NCBI RefSeq assembly: GCF_039852015.1
Contig: NZ_CP156627.1
Span: 558,001 to 622,000 of the forward strand
DNA: 64,000 nucleotides
Direction: 5' to 3'
Source of the DNA: Robbsia sp. KACC 23696
GTDB taxonomy: Bacteria > Pseudomonadota > Gammaproteobacteria > Burkholderiales > Burkholderiaceae
Shown: piece after piece, positions 61,276 through 64,000 of the stretch
How positions within the stretch are numbered: position 1 is the stretch's first letter
Layout of the letters: each line of letters begins with the position of its first letter
Notes under the pieces: model-generated
The model's input: the letters and a program-made list of their open reading frames with translations, nothing else
The model's database searches: none
Told to the model about the DNA's origin: nothing
Position numbers and translations under genes: made by a program

Positions 61276-62163
61276 ATGCTGAGTCTGCGCGCACTGCAGT
61301 GTTTGATCGTCCTCGCGGAAGAAGCGAATTTCAGCCGTGCGGCAGCGAGACTGCATATCGCGCAACCGGCGTTAAGCCAGCAGATTCGGGCGCTGGAAGC
61401 CCGTATCGGCACCACGCTCGTCGATCGATCACGACGACCGCCGCGACTCACCGAAGCCGGGCAATTCCTCTGTGCCGAAGGGCAGCGCATCCTCAGCGTT
61501 GCCGATCATGCATCGCGTGGCGCGTTGCAGATCGGCAAGGGGGCACACGGCTGGCTCAGCATCGGCTTCACGCGCTCGTCGATGTACAGCATCCTGCCGC
61601 CAGCCCTCAAGGCCTTTCATCGCGACTATCCGCAAGTCGAATTGAAGCTGCTCGAAATGCTCACCGACGAGCAAGGCGCCGCGCTCGACGATTATCGAAT
61701 TCATGTCGGAATCGGGCGCGAGCCCATGCCCTCCCCCGGCTGCGGCATGCACACCTTACTGGACGAAGCGAAGGTCGTCCTGCTGGCGCGTGATGATCCA
61801 TTGGCCAAGCATCGGCGTGTCACGCTCGAGTCCTTGCGCGACACGCCATTGATTCTCTATCCAACCCATCGCAGCGCACGGTTCAAACAGTCGGTCATCG
61901 ATATGTTCCATGAAGCGGGCGTCGTTCCGCACATTGCGCACGAGACGCACGAAATTCAAACGGCGATCGCCTTGGTGGCGGCGGGCCTGGGCGTCACCGT
62001 CGTCGGCGAATCCGTTGCCAAACGGGTGCGCTCCGATGTAGTCTGGCGTCGGGTGCAAGGCCCCGGGTCCGCCTCGCGTTCGACGCTGGCCGCCACGTAT
62101 CGACTCAACGATCCCTCGCCGCATCTGCAAGCTTTCCTGCGCTGCTTGCTCGGGACGGCCTGA
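61276..62163 (+). CDS. LysR-family regulator, probable regulator of the gallate/4-oxalomesaconate genes
   Basis: A 295-residue regulator. The HTH is SLRALQCLIVLAEEANFSRA, AARLHIAQPALSQQIRALEA, RIGTTLVDRSRRPPRLTEAG, of the BenM/CatR-like branch, then the effector domain (IGFTRSSMYSILPPALKAFH, VVLLARDDPLAKHRRVTLES). ATG 61276 has GGGAGG six bases upstream, so the longer frame from 61231 is rejected. It precedes an aromatic-acid MFS gene and galB/ligJ on the same strand; in Pseudomonas GalR occupies this role. The link is by context. Confidence 0.88.
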   Translation: MLSLRALQCLIVLAEEANFSRAAARLHIAQPALSQQIRALEARIGTTLVDRSRRPPRLTEAGQFLCAEGQRILSVADHASRGALQIGKGAHGWLSIGFTRSSMYSILPPALKAFHRDYPQVELKLLEMLTDEQGAALDDYRIHVGIGREPMPSPGCGMHTLLDEAKVVLLARDDPLAKHRRVTLESLRDTPLILYPTHRSARFKQSVIDMFHEAGVVPHIAHETHEIQTAIALVAAGLGVTVVGESVAKRVRSDVVWRRVQGPGSASRSTLAATYRLNDPSPHLQAFLRCLLGTA

Positions 62164-62409
62164 AGCCAATCGCACGACGCTGCCGGCATCGAACAAGCAT
62201 CGGCGAGCGCTTCGCCTGCCGCGACCGATGGCGCGGCCCCTCGTCCAGACAAGGGTTTCCCCTGCCGCACTATAACGTTTTGCTTATAGAAGCATAAGGA
62301 GCCAATGTTGGACGCGCTGACGGGCTGACCGTACCATCTATCTCCATAAGACAAATACGGATGCGCCGCGCGCCTATCGCGGTGATGTCGCGTAGCTCTG
62401 GAGACGGCG

Positions 62410-63720
62410 ATGCGAGATGAAATCGAGCAGGCCACCATGCGCAAGCTTTTCCGGCGCTTGCTGCCCTTGCTATTTGCCATGATGTTCGTGAATTACCTGG
62501 ACCGGATCAATATCGGCTTTGCCTCGCTCGATATGAATGCGGACCTCGGCTTCGGTCCTTCGGTATTCGGCTTTGCCGGCAGCATTTTCTTCGTCGGCTA
62601 TATGCTGCTCGAAGTACCGAGCAATCTGTTGCTGCATCGTTTCGGCGCGCGCCGCTGGATGGCACGAATCCTGATTACCTGGGGCGCGGTCGCGGCGGGT
62701 ACCGCCTTCGTTTCGAACGCTTACGGCTTTTACGCGGTGCGCTTTCTGCTGGGCGTGATGGAGGCAGGCTTTCTCCCGGGTGTCGCGGTCTATCTCACGC
62801 AGTGGTTCCCCGAACGCTATCGCGCCCGCGCCGTAGGCGGCTACATCATCGCCGGCTCTTTCTCGGCCGTTCTCGGCGGCCCGATCTCGACGACCTTGAT
62901 GACCTATGCCGATGGCCTGGGTGGCTTGCACGGCTGGCAATGGATGTTCCTTTGCGAAGGCGCGCCCGCGGTCGTTCTGGGCTTCCTGACGCTACGCTGG
63001 ATGACGGAAAAGCCTGCCGACGCGAACTGGCTCGCGCCCGCCGAGAAACAGTGGCTCGAAACCACGCTCGCGGCGGAGCGAGAGCGTCTGGGCACCGGCA
63101 CGCACGTGCGCTTTCTCGAGGTCGCGAAGGACCCTCGCGTGTGGTCCCTCGCCGCCCTCTTCGGCTGCGCGCTCGTAGGGATCTACGGCCTGTTCCTCTG
63201 GTTGCCGCAAATCATCAAGGGACTCGGCCAGCTCTCGAATATCGAGGTGGGCTTCCTGTCGGCGGCCCCGCCTTTGCTGGGCGTGCTCGGGACCGTCATC
63301 ATCAGCCGTAGCTCCGATCGTACCGGCGACCGCAAGAAGCATCTTGCATTCGTTTATGGCATCAGCGGGCTCGCTATTGCCGGCAGCGCGTACGCCGGCA
63401 ATCCCATCCTGGCCTACGCGCTGCTTTGCCTCACAGGACTGTTCCTCTATGCGGGGAATCCGCTGTTCTGGAGTCTGGCCGCCTCATACCGGACGGGCGC
63501 CGCGGGCGCGGCCACCATCGCATTGATCAATACGATCGCACAGCTCGGTGGCGTCATCGGTCCCTGGACTATCGGCCTGGTCCGCCACGCCACCGGTAAT
63601 TTCACCGCGGCCTTGCTGACGATCGCCGCCTTCCTCGCGGTGGCGACCATTATCGCCTTGACGATGCGAGAGGACCGGACGACGCACGTGTCGGCGACAC
63701 CGGCCTCGCACCGCCTTTGA
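62410..63720 (+). CDS. MFS transporter, ACS family, probable aromatic-acid (gallate) importer
   Basis: A 436-residue, 12-helix carrier. Helix 1 reads PLLFAMMFVNYLDRINIGFA, with GYMLLEVPSNLLLHRFGARR-W and the ACS signature GVMEAGFLPGVAVYLTQWFPERYR. The second half has SRSSDRTGDRKKHLAFVYG. ATG 62410 follows GGAG. It lies between a LysR regulator and galB/ligJ, 20 bases before the latter, so uptake of gallate, protocatechuate or a similar acid is likely. Neighbouring families import phthalate or tartrate as well. Confidence 0.88.
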   Translation: MRDEIEQATMRKLFRRLLPLLFAMMFVNYLDRINIGFASLDMNADLGFGPSVFGFAGSIFFVGYMLLEVPSNLLLHRFGARRWMARILITWGAVAAGTAFVSNAYGFYAVRFLLGVMEAGFLPGVAVYLTQWFPERYRARAVGGYIIAGSFSAVLGGPISTTLMTYADGLGGLHGWQWMFLCEGAPAVVLGFLTLRWMTEKPADANWLAPAEKQWLETTLAAERERLGTGTHVRFLEVAKDPRVWSLAALFGCALVGIYGLFLWLPQIIKGLGQLSNIEVGFLSAAPPLLGVLGTVIISRSSDRTGDRKKHLAFVYGISGLAIAGSAYAGNPILAYALLCLTGLFLYAGNPLFWSLAASYRTGAAGAATIALINTIAQLGGVIGPWTIGLVRHATGNFTAALLTIAAFLAVATIIALTMREDRTTHVSATPASHRL

Positions 63721-63740
63721 ATCACCGAAAGGGACTTCTC

Positions 63741-64000
63741 ATGATCATCGATTGTCACGGGCATTACACGACCTCGCCGCCCGAGCATGAACAATGGCGC
63801 GTCAAACAGCTTGCCGCGCTGCGCGATGGCCTGCCGGTGCCCGCTTTGCCATCGATCAGCGATGACGCGATCCGCGCGAGCATCGAATCGGGACAGCGAC
63901 GCGTACAGCGGGCACGGGGAACCGATCTAACGATCTTCTCGCCCCGCGCGGCGAGTATGGGCCATCACCTGGGCACCGCGTCCGGTAATGTCGCATGGTC
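63741..64000 (+). CDS. galB: 4-oxalomesaconate hydratase (partial, runs off window)
   Basis: The first 86 residues of an amidohydrolase-superfamily hydratase. MIIDCHGHYTTSPPEHEQWR has the HxH metal motif, and SDDAIRASIESGQRRVQRAR then GTDLTIFSPRAASMGHHLGT match LigJ/GalB, which adds water to 4-oxalomesaconate in the protocatechuate 4,5-cleavage and gallate pathways. It follows the MFS gene by 20 bases with GGGA upstream of the ATG. The remaining pathway genes would be to the right of the window. The name could equally be ligJ. Confidence 0.85.
   Translation, partial: MIIDCHGHYTTSPPEHEQWRVKQLAALRDGLPVPALPSISDDAIRASIESGQRRVQRARGTDLTIFSPRAASMGHHLGTASGNVAW

Noticed and set aside
60891-61793. A 300-codon plus frame before and over the LysR gene
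   Set aside because: The LysR frame from 61276 has the canonical HTH and ribosome binding site; this frame is low-complexity Arg/Ala/His.

Overview
The window looks like an accessory, catabolic part of a Burkholderiaceae chromosome or megaplasmid (Paraburkholderia/Robbsia/Burkholderia-like). This is inferred from the mostly GC-rich coding sequence, the divergent pobA/pobR pair, the beginning of a gallate/4-oxalomesaconate cluster, many solute transporters and LysR/GntR/TetR/Lrp regulators, and abundant IS3- and IS256-type debris. I recognised no rRNA, tRNA or CRISPR array.

Region 1 (1-5050): the start of a sensor kinase, a completely decayed GNAT gene, a DeoR regulator divergent from a NudK-type Nudix hydrolase, and a DUF4406-like gene broken by a stop codon and by an IS3-family element that itself carries a second, nested IS3-family element. 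Region 2 (5060-14540): a signalling island. An AT-rich pair of c-di-GMP proteins (PAS-GGDEF; GAF-degenerate GGDEF-EAL) lies beside a bacteriophytochrome histidine kinase, its overlapping response regulator, and a second PAS kinase with a convergent response regulator. Region 3 (14599-17165): a graveyard of an intact IS3-type transposase, an IS256 remnant, a nonsense-mutated IS3 OrfB and an integrase fragment.

Region 4 (17332-27403): a six-gene minus-strand operon (hydroxyacid dehydrogenase, RraA-type aldolase, MFS, SMP-30 lactonase, amidohydrolase, MFS) divergent from MFS, LysR and an FMN 2-hydroxyacid dehydrogenase. Together it reads as uptake, lactone opening, retro-aldol cleavage and oxidation of an unidentified hydroxyacid or lactone. 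Region 5 (27404-38590): gene-poor stretches, an XRE regulator with two divergent paralogous small proteins of unknown function, Lrp/YbaK/aminotransferase genes, a GNAT-Nudix fusion, an orphan amino-acid binding protein, and a TetR/FAD-monooxygenase pair with twin operators.

Region 6 (38609-44988): a probable cis-3-hydroxy-L-proline catabolic locus (two-subunit aconitase X, ornithine-cyclodeaminase-family reductase, binding protein, GntR regulator). Region 7 (45372-52466): Gfo/Idh oxidoreductase, pobA/pobR, a threonine-dehydratase-type PLP enzyme, an N-carbamoyl-D-amino-acid hydrolase, LysR and a tautomerase. Region 8 (52536-57850): a decaying polyol/ketose cluster in which an FGGY kinase and a DhaK-DhaL kinase are intact but the dehydrogenase, aldolase and GntR regulator are broken. 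Region 9 (57942-64000): a ketopantoate-reductase-like gene, a Tritrichomonas-type IMP dehydrogenase coupled to a deleted MFS gene, then LysR, MFS and galB/ligJ, which open a gallate or protocatechuate 4,5-cleavage pathway and run off the end.
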